A stretch of 64,000 bases of DNA from Zoroaster sp. YZ-2022. Taxonomy: Eukaryota; Echinodermata; Asteroidea; Forcipulatida; Zoroasteridae. How positions within the stretch are numbered: the stretch's first letter is position 1; each line of letters starts with the position of its first letter. The notes under the pieces are model-generated. The model was not told where the DNA came from, made no database searches, and saw only the letters and a list, made by a program, of their open reading frames with translations. The stretch is from the NCBI GenBank assembly GCA_029582265.1, contig CM055822.1:2787057-2851056 (forward strand), written 5' to 3'. This document shows positions 1 through 11,214 of the stretch, one piece after another. The translations under genes were made by a program, and so were the position numbers.

Positions 1-760
1 CTCATTTCTTTAAGGATTTACGTTAGAAATTAATAAGCTTGGTGCTTGCATTTAACATGTAGACTAAGCTTGGGTGATATCAATTTTTTTCATCCACGAT
101 ATATATCGGCAAACATAAATTTATGTTTTAGAGCCGATAACCACAGGTTTGTACCCCTCTACACGAGTCACAATAAATCACAAATTTGTTTGCAGATCGT
201 GTATGTACTTCTAAAGTATACTCACGGAATTAAAAAACGCATCATCCCAATATTTCACATATTTTTCAACAGCAGATTATTGCAGTGAGAAATAAGAACA
301 TAGGTTAACAATTTATGAGCGCAAATTTTCACATCATACTGACACAATAAAAGTGCTATGTACAATTATGGCTTCAATTTATATAAGTTATACATATTTA
401 TTGCGAAATATAAGTTGATGCGTTTTTAAATTCAGTGAGTAGTTGACTTTTGTTTCTCATTTCCAAAAGCTGAAAAGACTGTCCTAATTTTGTTTCCATG
501 GAATTTCTGACTTGACTCACAATGGCGATTTTTTTTTAAATTGCGATATATTTTTTTAAGTACAATTTGATGATATCTAGATAACTTAAGTTATAGAAAT
601 CATAATCTAATAACAAAAAAAGGTATCACGATATTTGATAGTGTTATGGCCCAAGCTTATTGAAGACTCAAAATCTTATTAAAAAAATAAATTTCTGCCT
701 GAATGAATGGCTTTTGAATGTTAAAACAAGGAATTTAGGTTAAATTACACAAGTAGGGAA
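1..760. other. Gene-free AT-rich stretch with one dispersed repeat
   Basis: No supported exon or RNA gene is visible. Bases about 133-216 recur with high similarity at about 3367-3450 (shared 'agccgataaccacagg' and 'cacaataaatcacaaat'), so this is a dispersed repeat. The 80-codon open frame at 46-288 crosses that repeat and is not credible as a gene. Confidence 0.5.
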
Positions 761-1078
761 AAGAATGTGTGTACTACCAATGCGTGTGTGTATTACGTAT
801 TGACTTTATGAACAGGACAGTCTGTACAACAGTTCACATAAAGAATGTGTGTACTACCAATGCGTGCGCGTATTACGTATTGACTTTATGAACAGGACAG
901 TCTGTACAACAGTTTACATAAAGAATGTGTGTACTACCAATGCGTGTGTGTATTACGTATTGACTTTATGAACAGGACAGTCTGTACAACAGTTCACATA
1001 AAGAATGTGTGTACTACCAATGCGTGTGTGTATTACGTATTGACTTTATGAACAGGACAGTCTGTACAACAGTTTACA
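761..1078. repeat. Minisatellite, four 80-bp units
   Basis: The unit starting 'aagaatgtgtgtactacc' begins at 761, 841, 921 and 1001, giving four head-to-tail copies at an exact 80-bp spacing. Units differ only at a few bases, such as gtgtgtg versus gcgcg and ttcacat versus ttacat. Such homogeneity points to recent expansion or ongoing conversion. Confidence 0.95.
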
Positions 1079-1353
1079 AATCACTCAAAATATGCATCTT
1101 GAAAAGACCATGTAGATGGTACGTCATATCACTCATGACCTTTGACCTGATGGGATTTTTACCTCATTTCCATCTGAAGTCCATGTGAATGGCCGTTTTG
1201 ATGTCTCGCATGTTTTCTGACTCCGTTGGGTGGTAGTGTCTATCACCTACAGCCACAGAATAAATGGGAAAGGTACAACATTGGTCATGTCTGCTTACTT
1301 TCTTTGAATCAAGAATAGTTCAGGGAATATGTGCCACACTGGCAAATACTGAA

Positions 1354-1759
1354 TAGGGGTGTAACGATAACACTTTTACACGATACGATACATGTCATGA
1401 TACGTATCGTGAATACGAAGAATGCTTTTAAAAAAATGTCGGTAATGTTGTGAATTACCCAATGTTGTACAGAGACTTAGACACAGTAAAACAGATTTTA
1501 TCGTCAGCATTTTTCAAGACGGCAAAAGGCATTTTTGTCAGGGTAAACTTCACCAACTTTTGTGGTCTAAATGTCAGGTATGAAGTTCTAATATTTTTTT
1601 TTTAAATTTTGGTTTGGATAACATTCAGTATTTTGTTATATTTTGATGAAATATTTGTGGGGAAAAATCAGTATCGCGATACAGTTTTTGATCGTGATGT
1701 GTATTGCAGCATTTTGGTATCGCAATAATCAATGCATCAGTGAATCGTTACACACTTAC
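1354..1759. mobile_element. Non-autonomous DNA transposon (MITE) with 'TAGGGGTGTAACGAT' ends
   Basis: The left end reads taggggtgtaacgataac and the right end reads gaatcgttacacacttact, an imperfect inverted pair around about 400 bp of AT-rich DNA with further cgatac/gtatcg inverted segments inside. There is no transposase. Ends of this type are common in hAT-like MITEs of animals; that family call is inference and no clear target duplication was found. Confidence 0.6.
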
Positions 1760-3366
1760 TGGCATACAATTTTCTCAAAGAAACCCACATTCAGTGATGT
1801 GATTTAACAAAAGTAAAAAAAAAAAATCCTGACAAATGGGTAGCAGGCCTGGGTCTCCCTTTGGTCTCGAGGACAAAGTCCCCTGAACCTTCCGGATGTT
1901 TAACTGTGGAGGATTTACAGACTCTCCACATCCCCACTAACAAGAAACTAGAGGCTACTTTTTCTTTCCTTGGTGGCTACTTCTCTTTCAAGAAAATTTT
2001 GAGGCAAAGGGAGATTTGTCAAAAATCCTGAAAACGGGAAAATCACAGGCCTGCACATTGGTGGCTTTGACCTGAGTAAACAAACAAACAAACAAACAAT
2101 AACAAATTTGTTTACTTTTTCCTACCCAACACAAACCTTTATATGGGTATCACAGTCCTTTAGGCTCAAAACTAAGTTTTCAAATCTCAGGAGGATACGA
2201 TGGTTGAGTGCTGGATGGGTGCGTATGACGATGTAACAGTTCTGGGAACCAATTAAGAAGGTATTCTTGGGCCAACTAAATTTACCCGGAAACTCGGCAT
2301 CCATAAACTGTATGCATGCTGTCATGGAAACATAAAAGAAAAAATGTCAAAAAAAGATTAAATTTCATCACATAAGACACCAATTCTGATTGGACAATAG
2401 TCTCCACCCAGGTAAGTAGCCTCGGGGGAAGCAAGGGGAAGACTTTATCAATAAAAATAATAGAACAAATAGAGAATTAGCCATTGAAAACTGCTTACCA
2501 ACCTAAAGGACGTGTAGTACAACTTGCAAAATGCAAAAGTACCAGTTACTGAAAGTGCTGAATTTTTCCAAAAAAGTGCCCCTTAGAGGATTTTGATGGA
2601 TTTGGGGTGGTTAGGGTTCAAATATTTTACAAGCAAAAACTTTCAGGGGTTACATTTTTGTTTTAATTCTGCTGTCCCTCCGTGACAATTTAAGGAAACT
2701 TAGGGAGGAGGGCCAAAGTCTTGGTACTGCCAAGCCTTTGAGAAGACTGGCCAAGCCCAGGCCTTGGGGTCTACATAATCCCCTATCTGAGCACAAAAGA
2801 CCCTCAAATATCAGCACTGTTGCATGTGTAAAAAGGGTCCATTTATTTCCCCCCAGTAGACCTTAGGGTTCTAACAAAATAACTTTTTAAAGTATTTCAC
2901 CTTGGGTTGAGAACAAAAAAATGACTGGTTTCTTTGTGACATAACCTCTCATAAAATGTTGACAAGACAATAAGACCCTAAAAAAGTCTGGTTTTTGATC
3001 ACTGTGCACATCACCTCAGACCTGTGCGTCTACTTTTTTAATTTTAATTTTTGTTTGCTATGAAACGATGTTCAATTGCAGCAAAATTTGCTGGAACGAT
3101 TGCAATTCTGTTGCAAGTGTTTTAAACAATTTTTTTTTCCACATAACTCATAGATATGAATGTTTGCCTGATCTGTGAGGCCTCTATTAGCCACCATACT
3201 TTGTATGGCCTCTATTAGCCACCATACTTTGTTTGGTCGTTGCATACATGTATCACATATTTCACTGTTGGCATCCCCAAATTAAGATTAACCCCTGACC
3301 CCCCAAAAAAGCATCGATTTTGAAGCCTACGATTACTATTTTTCATTCATGCACGATTGCTTTATA
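1760..3366. other. Repeat-derived, gene-free stretch
   Basis: No exon is supported. A block at about 2698-2762 (containing 'gaggagggccaaagt') matches, in inverted orientation, about 4765-4830. A 27-bp unit is duplicated in tandem at about 3180-3233 (ggcctctattagccaccat). Bases 2550-2640 resemble the right half of the TTAA-flanked element at 5276-5543. The whole stretch appears to be decayed MITE material. Confidence 0.45.
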
Positions 3367-3445
3367 GCCGATAACCACAGGTATATACCCCTCTACATGC
3401 GTCACAATAAATCACAAATTCGTTTGCAGAGCGTGTATGTAGTTC

Positions 3446-3712
3446 GTTTCTAAGGAGTTGTAATAATTACCGTTTCTGTAAATGGTTTCTGAGGAGTTGT
3501 AATAATTACTGGTTCTGTAAATGGTTTCTGAGGAGTTGTAATAATTACTGGTTCTGTAAATGGTTTCTGAGGAGTTGTAATAATTACTGGTTCTGTAAAT
3601 GGTTTCTGAGGAGTTGTAATAATTACTGGTTCTGTAAATGGTTTCTGAGGAGTTGTAATAATTACTGGTTCTGTAAATGGTTTCTAAGGAGTTGAATTAA
3701 TAACTGGTTCTG
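3446..3712. repeat. Minisatellite, about seven 39-bp units
   Basis: The unit beginning 'gtttctgaggagttgtaa' recurs every 39 bp from about 3446 to the degenerate last copy near 3680. The inner copies are almost identical. The array abuts a retroelement-like block at 3713-3775. Confidence 0.95.
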
Positions 3713-3775
3713 AGAAGAAGTGGTGGTGAGAAACTCAACGTTTCGATCAGTATACTCCGATTGTCTTCAGGAGAA
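3713..3775 (-). mobile_element. Retroelement terminal fragment with weak hammerhead-like core
   Basis: Read on the minus strand this contains CTGAAGA, a weak 5-bp hairpin, then CGAAAC followed by GTTGAG. A diverged second copy sits at about 61405-61485. Penelope-like elements are known to carry hammerhead ribozyme motifs near their ends, and a Penelope-type RT relic lies at 20.9-21.4 kb. Stem II is imperfect and the second copy lacks an intact GAAA, so ribozyme activity is doubtful and the assignment is tentative. Confidence 0.3.
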
Positions 3776-4484
3776 TGTCTGACTTCTCCGCTCAGCTACA
3801 GTTCCTAGAGCAGCATTCTCCTAAAGATGATCATAATAACAATTATTACCACTCCTAAGAAACATGTTGCTACTGCAAACCTATACTCCAAATATAAACA
3901 AGATTTCTACAGAGTGAGAATCAAAACCATTACTCTTCTTTGTACATATTGTAGCCCTCCAGCAGAGAAATACAATTTTTGGGGTGGCATTTTTCACTCC
4001 ATTTACAAACAATTGCCTGTAAGTGATACATGTATCCCTGACAAAACAGTTGCTGGTAGTATTAATACTGTGTGTGATCCACCATATGCATGAAATAACA
4101 AACCTATGGAAGTTTGAGCTCAATCGGTCATCTGAGTCACAAGAAAATTGTGAAAAACCGAGCCCGTTTTTTCACAAAATCGTTGCAACTTCCTGGCTTG
4201 CAAAATTCCCCAAAGAGATTTTTAAATACCACCACCATGCATTAAAAACAGGAAATCGACGACTATTTTAGGACATACGAGTTAATCGCAGAAAACAGTC
4301 GTTGGTAAACTGCGTGCTGGCCCGTTCTGAATCAGACTGCAGTGCAGATGATTTGTAATCACAACCTTGTATCCCGTGTCAAACATGCATGAAATACAAT
4401 CACACAGCAGAGTACCACCTGGTATCCACCACAACAAAATGACACTCACCGTTATACAAATAAATGTACACAAAGCAAGGAGAG

Positions 4485-4835
4485 CCAAAGTCATATACTA
4501 CAGCCTAGCTTTTAAGAAGCCCGCAGCCAGGCCCGGTCTTTGCCCTGGCCTACTGGCCTATTTTATCCCCTAGCTGAGCCCAAAAAACCCTTTACTAATG
4601 AACACAGATTTGACTGACACCTCAGCTGTCTTGTTCACATCTGCAGCCATTATACTGAGCTCTACTTGGTTGGGCTAGGCCCTCCAGAATCCTAGGTTAT
4701 GTTGATTGGCAAGTACTGTATTTGTACAGCATTGTTACAAGACTCACAAAATACAGATTAGGTCACTAGGTAGCCCAGGTCTGGTTGGGCTTCTCAAAGG
4801 CTTGGCTGTACAATAACTTTGGCCCTCCTTACGTT
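4485..4835. mobile_element. Candidate MITE with 'aagaagccc...' inverted ends
   Basis: The left side (cttttaagaagcccgcagcc) resembles the reverse complement of the right side (gggcttctcaaaggcttgg), giving imperfect inverted ends around about 350 bp. One end recurs inverted at 2698-2762, so the family is dispersed. No coding capacity is visible and exact ends are uncertain. Confidence 0.4.
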
Positions 4836-5100
4836 CTATAGCCAAAAAAAAAATACTTACAGACAATTCAGGGCAGTCGGTGAGATCAATGACGACATTG
4901 GTGAAGGAGACAGTGACCCGATCAGTTAGGGGAGCATGGAGTAAGGTCTCATCACTCCTGTAATCTGAAGTGGGTGAGTGCAGATGGATAGTCTGCGTTC
5001 GTCAGATTACCCGAGCTGACCGTCAAGATCGATTGAAGAACAATCTAATGGCAAAAGAAGAGAAGTGTACATCTCAAACATGATAATTTGGCATCAAGTG

Positions 5101-5215
5101 TTAAAAGGGACAATATCGTCGGGACAATATCGTCATGACAAACAGGTCATGGAATCGGAGTGTTAGTTTTAGATTAACTCAGCGAAAACAGCTGCGTGTA
5201 ATTCAAGATTACATG
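5101..5215. mobile_element. Partial TTAA MITE of the 'TTAAAGGGACAATATCG' family
   Basis: The left terminus ttaaaagggacaatatcgtc is present, with 'gggacaatatcgtc' immediately duplicated, followed by catggaatcggagtgttag. This matches the two complete copies at 31046-31327 and 38113-38333. No opposite terminus is visible, so the copy is truncated. Confidence 0.65.
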
Positions 5216-5275
5216 TAATCCCACAATGCCTTACAGCAGGCTGGGTGGCTATTTTCTTTCCTACAGTACACTTCA

Positions 5276-5543
5276 TTAACCCTAACTACCCCAAATCCCG
5301 CAAAATCCGCCAAGGGGCACTTTTTGGGGAAAATTCCGCACTGTTGGAAACTGGTACTTTCACCTCTTCAAATAGGGCAAAATTTACTACCTGGCAAGAA
5401 GTACAGGCCGTAAGTGCTGAATATGAAAGAACGAAAATGCATGGTGCATTTTGAAGATAAGGGCATGTTGCCAAAAGTGCACTGATGGATTTTGGAGGAT
5501 TCAGGAAGGTTCCTAGCCAGAATACCTAGGTGGTTAGGGTTAA
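5276..5543. mobile_element. piggyBac-type MITE, 268 bp, flanked by TTAA
   Basis: It begins TTAACCCTAACTACCCC and ends GGTGGTTAGGGTTAA, so it has TTAA target duplications followed by CCC-starting inverted ends, as in the piggyBac superfamily. There is no transposase. Its right half recurs at 10556-10752 with closely similar sequence. Superfamily assignment rests on the ends only. Confidence 0.65.
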
Positions 5544-5597
5544 TGGCTTAGAAAATGGCATAAGAAATCCAATTTAAAAAAACAAATTCGACTGTCA

Positions 5598-5665
5598 TGG
5601 TAGTCCTAGTGGTTAGAACGCTCGTTTTGCAAGTATAGGCAGTACTGGGATCAAGGCTAGGTTTT
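5598..5665 (+). repeat. tRNA-like SINE head (Ala-like), degenerate
   Basis: The sequence tggtagtcctagtggttag resembles a D-arm/A-box. A TGC-type anticodon loop (gttttgcaagt) follows, and a damaged B-box (gggatcaaggc). The B-box lacks the GGTTC core, so this is a SINE relic rather than a working tRNA gene. Confidence 0.35.
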
Positions 5666-5979
5666 TCAACATTGTCATAAATTTGTATTAATATTTTATA
5701 CACTACAAAATTAATTTAAAATCAAAGTCGATCTTTCTATATAAATTATAATAATAATTCACGGTTGTGGAAGATAATAAAAGGAAAATAAAGTCAAACA
5801 TTTTTATAATATATATTATAGGCCCCTAGATCAAAATGTTGAGTTGTAACCTCCAGTTCTTTTCAGAACAAATTACTACTCAATTGAGAATTTCACATGG
5901 TGTCTACGTCACCGCAATTGAGTCTTTACTTATCCTCTTCACCATGCAAAGCTACAACTTACAATGTAGTACAAGTTTT

Positions 5980-6285
5980 ACTGTATAGTGTACTGCAGAA
6001 AAAAAACACGGTCAGACAGGGGAGCGAAACTCATAACCATGCTTGTTGTACATGTGTACATTTGGAGTACAATGCCATGGTATGGATTACACTGCCACAA
6101 TGTCACTAATTCTACCTCCATGTTATTGTTACTTAACAATAACATGGAGGTAGAATTAGTGACATTGTGGCAGTGTAATCCATACCATGGCATTGTACTC
6201 CAAATGTACACATGTACAACAAGCATGGTTATGAGTTTCGCTCCCCTGTCTGACCGTGTTTTTTTTCTGCAGTACACTATACAGT
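5980..6285. repeat. 306-bp near-perfect palindrome
   Basis: The two arms are exact reverse complements around a centre at 6132/6133; the only mismatch found is the central pair itself. Both arms start with 'actgtatagtgtactgcag' read inward, and both carry an 8-bp A/T run at the same distance. TTTA flanks each side (5977-5980 and 6285-6288), which could be a short target duplication. No coding sequence is implied: open frames on the two strands mirror each other because of the symmetry. Confidence 0.95.
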
Positions 6286-7331
6286 TTAGTTAACTTTACA
6301 TGTCACCAAGACAAGTTATTAAATTATGTTACTTTAGTATTGTTATGTTAGTAAATATTAATGTCACTTGGACATAAATGTTGTCACTAAGACACGTTTT
6401 AAATAATGAAATGATCATAATGTATCGTCCATGTACGTAATTCGCCGCACTCGTGAAATGACGCACCTACTTTTGGCTTAGCATTTCTCGGAAAACTTAC
6501 AAAATTATGGCGTATTACTGGTTGCATAAACTTATCTAAGTCGTGCTTGTTACAGAAATAAAAATTATAGTGAAATTGTATGATTTACTGGAATGTTAGT
6601 GCTTGTGAAAGTGGAAAAAGTTGTTTAACCACTGATTTTATTAGATACAAATAGTAAGAGATTTACATGACCTCAATTTTTTTTCACGAACATCTGTGAT
6701 TTTATTGTTCTATGCCGTCAACAAGCTGTTGTCTGTGGAAACCAAAATATATGAATGCTTTGCATTTGCATTGATTTTTTACAAGAAATACTGATCCTCA
6801 AATTGGACACATTCCTTATAGAAGAAGAGAACGAAGACTGCTTAATTCGTTAGTGAAAAATTATTGAGAAAATGAAACATTAATATCATGGTTATGAAAA
6901 GAAATGTTTTATTTGACAAAATGTTAACAGCAATTTTACACATTTCAAAGTTTTAAAGTACTTTTTGCAAAAAATTTAACCACCTTCCATTTTATTGGTC
7001 TTTCAAGAATATTGATTAAAAGTTTTGAGAGCTTCTCCAAATTATACCATTTTATGTTCAAAATCGAAAACAATATTTTTATTTTCAAGTTTAAAAACAA
7101 TTTTACAACCATCTGGAATAAGATGAAACATGATTTCAACTGTTTTTCTTCTTGGGTACACTTTCTGTGCCCCCATCAACTTTAACAGTTTGGGGTGAGT
7201 CATTATACCAACATCAATTTTCTGAAAGCCACAATTCTGTGCGTCTCAAAAAACGGCGCTCAAGACGTCCGCGCGTATGATCATGCATTGAAATTCAGCA
7301 TTTTACAAGAGAATCCTTCACTGAAACATAC

Positions 7332-7428
7332 TGAAACACCAAACTGCTAATTTCATTTGTAAGTTACCGTCCAGTTGATTATATAACCTTAGGTGCGTCA
7401 TTTAGGGTAAATTGAGGATACATGTATA
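7332..7428. repeat. Dispersed repeat copy 1 (matches 21716-21811)
   Basis: About 97 bp beginning 'ctgaaacaccaaactgc' and ending 'gaggatacatgta' recur essentially unchanged at 21716-21811. No inverted ends or coding sequence are seen. Confidence 0.85.
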
Positions 7429-7439
7429 CATACATTGTA

Positions 7440-7550
7440 TGTCCATCATCATCCATGATAATGACCATATCATAATGTTCTCCACCTTACCAGGTAGGTA
7501 AGATTACATTATTGGTTATATTTAATGAAAAATAGTGGCGGCCAGATACG
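7440..7550. repeat. Dispersed repeat with inverted partner at 48622-48718
   Basis: The segment containing 'ttacattattggttatat' and ending 'cagatacgac' matches the reverse complement of about 48622-48718 (roughly 90 percent by eye). It is probably part of an uncharacterised MITE. Confidence 0.6.
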
Positions 7551-7958
7551 ACAAAATCGCTCCATTTTTGTACGTGTGGTGCTAGGGCCATGGATACGGA
7601 GGGAGTCCAGTGTAGTACTACTAGTACTAGTAGCCTATTGCCTTGGCCTGGCCCTGCCATGTATGTCACCGATTCAGCACGAGTCGACTGTCTGGAAAAT
7701 AAAGCTTTTATTTAATCAGCTGTATGGTTCGATGACGTAACATGTACAGTTTACATAAATTGGCATTATTTGTTCTAAATAATATAAATATAACGAAATT
7801 ACCTGTAAATTTACTCCTCAAAAAAGTCAACGTCAAACTCAAAGTCAAAGATGAGTACACTGAACTCTGATCAGCTTTCATAATCACAGCGCCCTCTGTA
7901 GCTAGCCAGCTAGCTAGTCTTGGTTCAAAACTAACTAAACTGTGTTTGTATGTTTTTG

Positions 7959-8065
7959 ATACACGATCTGACGGCGCTACACGAACGCTACAATCACGAA
8001 CGCGTGTTTGTGTGTGGTAGAGGTTCGTGATTGTAGCGTTCGTGTAGCGCCATGGGATCGTGTAT
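7959..8065. mobile_element. Short hairpin MITE
   Basis: The left arm atacacgatc...ggcgctacacgaacgctac is mirrored by the right arm gtagcgttcgtgtagcgcc...gatcgtgtat, with about 40-bp arms and a short loop. It has no coding capacity. The structure is direct; calling it mobile is inference. Confidence 0.65.
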
Positions 8066-8646
8066 AAGGTACCCGATCAAACGGACACACTCCAAAGTTT
8101 GTCCAGTGGGGGATGGGTGGGGTCATTAGGATCGTCTTCTTACTTAAAACAAACCATAATAAAACAAAAACATCGAGGTCTTGGTAACAGTATCACTATT
8201 ATAATAGGACCATTATTTGAAAGTTAACCAATATTTACCTTAAATTGTTTACAGGAAAAACCATAGTTTTATAAATCCATTCACTATTCAGTCCCCTGAA
8301 ATGTTGATCATTGTGAATGGAGCTGATCTGAGAGGGAAGGGTTTGGGAGTGATGACGGCGTGCCGTCCCAGAGAGCTTTCATTAAAATTGAAAATCATTT
8401 GGAAATATATCCTCTTCTTTTGAACAAAAATGAAAATGTAATTTGGGGAAAAATAGTTCACCAGATTAACAATACTAAAATAATTATAAACAAACATGGG
8501 AGAGCAATTAACACTAGTTCTGAAGGATTGAGACAAAATAAGTTGAATGAGTCGGAAAGAGACAAACTTGATTTGAATGCTTACAAAAATATAACGATTT
8601 TTATTTACTTTCCAATCAGAACTTAAATATTAAACTTAGATGTGTA

Positions 8647-8933
8647 GTGTCGTGGCCGAGCGGTCTAGCTTACCGGACTCAAGTTTCTGGTGTTAGCAGC
8701 AGAATGTGGGTTCGAATCCTGGCCGTGACACTTGTAGGGGCAGAGACAGTTTAACAATTAGTTACCCCTCCCAGTCCTATTCGCACCTTGAAGAGGCTGG
8801 TTATTAACTTGTCTTGTTTCGGTGCGAGGGGCTGGTTTCTTCAGTGTGGAGTTGTTGTAACAACTCAATGACTTAGTAGCCCCCACCTTGGAGTGGCCAT
8901 TGGCCTTGTGTGGGGCGAATTGCGTAAAAAAAA
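8647..8933 (+). mobile_element. tRNA-Leu(CAA)-derived SINE
   Basis: Bases 8647-8731 fold as a class II tRNA: the acceptor ends GTGTC/GACAC pair, the A-box is tggccgagcggtctag, the anticodon loop is CTCAAGT (CAA), there is a long variable arm, and the B-box is GGTTCGAATCC. The T-stem no longer pairs properly, and about 200 bp of SINE body follow, ending in an A-rich tail. A second SINE with a tRNA-Leu(CAA) head is at 57311. It would be transcribed by Pol III and mobilised by a LINE partner. Confidence 0.8.
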
Positions 8934-9826
<893 letters not shown>

Positions 9827-10555
9827 TAATAAAAATAATAAAAATAAAAAAATAAAAAAATAAAAAAATAAAAAAAAAAAAAATAAAAATAAAAAATAAA
9901 AAATAACAAATAAAAACAAACAAACAAACAAACACCCCAACAAACATCATATATCTGTCGTGATAAATGTGTAAGGTATTCAAGCAATCAAGAAATGAAC
10001 TTTGACCAAAAAACATTGTTAAAACCACTTATTAAAATACTAACGAAAACTTAAAACAAAAAACCAACGCAGACCTCAAAGTGGATTATACTATAAAGCA
10101 CAATTATAGACTTTTCTTTAAATTCTGAAGACAAAAATAACCATGATTAAGTTATAAATGTCAATTAAAATACAAATAAAAATGTACAGAAACCAAGTTG
10201 TATTTAAATCTGATAAAATCGCAGAACCACTTATCCAAATGTACTAAAGAATCAAGTAAATTATTTTAGGAAATATACTCTACACAAAATACTGAGTTAA
10301 GAAAAGTATTCTGCCGAGTGAACAAAAGATCAAGTCCAACAATAATTTGTCTCTTCCTTAAGACAACAATAAGAAAAACCAAGAAAATACTAACTTGGCA
10401 AATTCATCAAAAATTTCAAGCATAGATATTAAAATTAGACCTAATCCAAACTTTTTAATAATGTTACCATGCCAACTAGATTGCTCAAATAATGTAAATT
10501 TATCTCCTGAATCAAAAAGATAATTTACAAAGAAAAATTTACAAAGGAAAATTAT

Positions 10556-10752
10556 TTGTACTTTCACCTCTTCAAATGAGACAAAATTACTACCTGGCAA
10601 GATTGAGAAGTAAGTGCTGAATATGAAAGAGCAATGAAAATGCACGGTGCATTTTGAAGATACATGTTTCCAAAAGTGCACTGGAGGATTTTGGAGGATT
10701 CAGGAAGGTTCCTATGCCCATGGGGTTAGATAGAGACTTTATTTAGGGTTAA
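10556..10752. mobile_element. Truncated copy of the 5276-5543 piggyBac-type MITE
   Basis: From 'ttgtactttcacctcttc' to 'gttcctatgccc' this closely matches about 5353-5520, and it ends near TTAGGGTTAA (10743-10752). The left TTAACCC end is missing, so it is a 5'-truncated copy. Confidence 0.6.
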
Positions 10753-11214
10753 ACAACCAACCTGTGAAAGATTTAGCTTATTACAATGAGCGATTAACCC
10801 TAACCTTCCTAAATCATCCAATATCCTCTTTGCATAATGGAAGGATTGAGGTTATCAGGAAATTGCAGTAGTGAAGGATTTAGAAGGATTTCGGGCAAAT
10901 ATGATTGTTTGTTTCGTGGATTATATGACATTGTATGAAAATGGAGGATTGAGGTTACATGTTGGTCTGTCCAAAAAATTATTCTAGAGGATTGAGGTTA
11001 TGAGGCCTACATGTGTGTAGCTATGTTTTAGTACATGCACATCTAGGTTTATTGTAGGTATTGCAAGGTCAGCTAGTGCTTGGTCAGCGGGACACTGTTT
11101 ATTGTTCCATGCATGCAGGGAGGGGTCCCTGGTCATGTATCACATAATTATTAGAAAAACATGTGTGCATTTATGCAGTCTGCATACCAATACTAGGTTC
11201 GACAGTAGCATGTG

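Noticed and set aside
3446..3712. CRISPR-like array
   Set aside because: The 39-bp units are contiguous with no unique spacers, and the DNA is eukaryotic; it is a minisatellite.
5978..6293. Near-identical 99- and 101-codon frames on both strands
   Set aside because: A palindrome necessarily encodes the same peptide on both strands; there is no other coding evidence.
8647..8731. Functional tRNA-Leu gene
   Set aside because: The T-stem is mispaired and a SINE body with tail follows directly; the same head occurs at 57311 with a different body.
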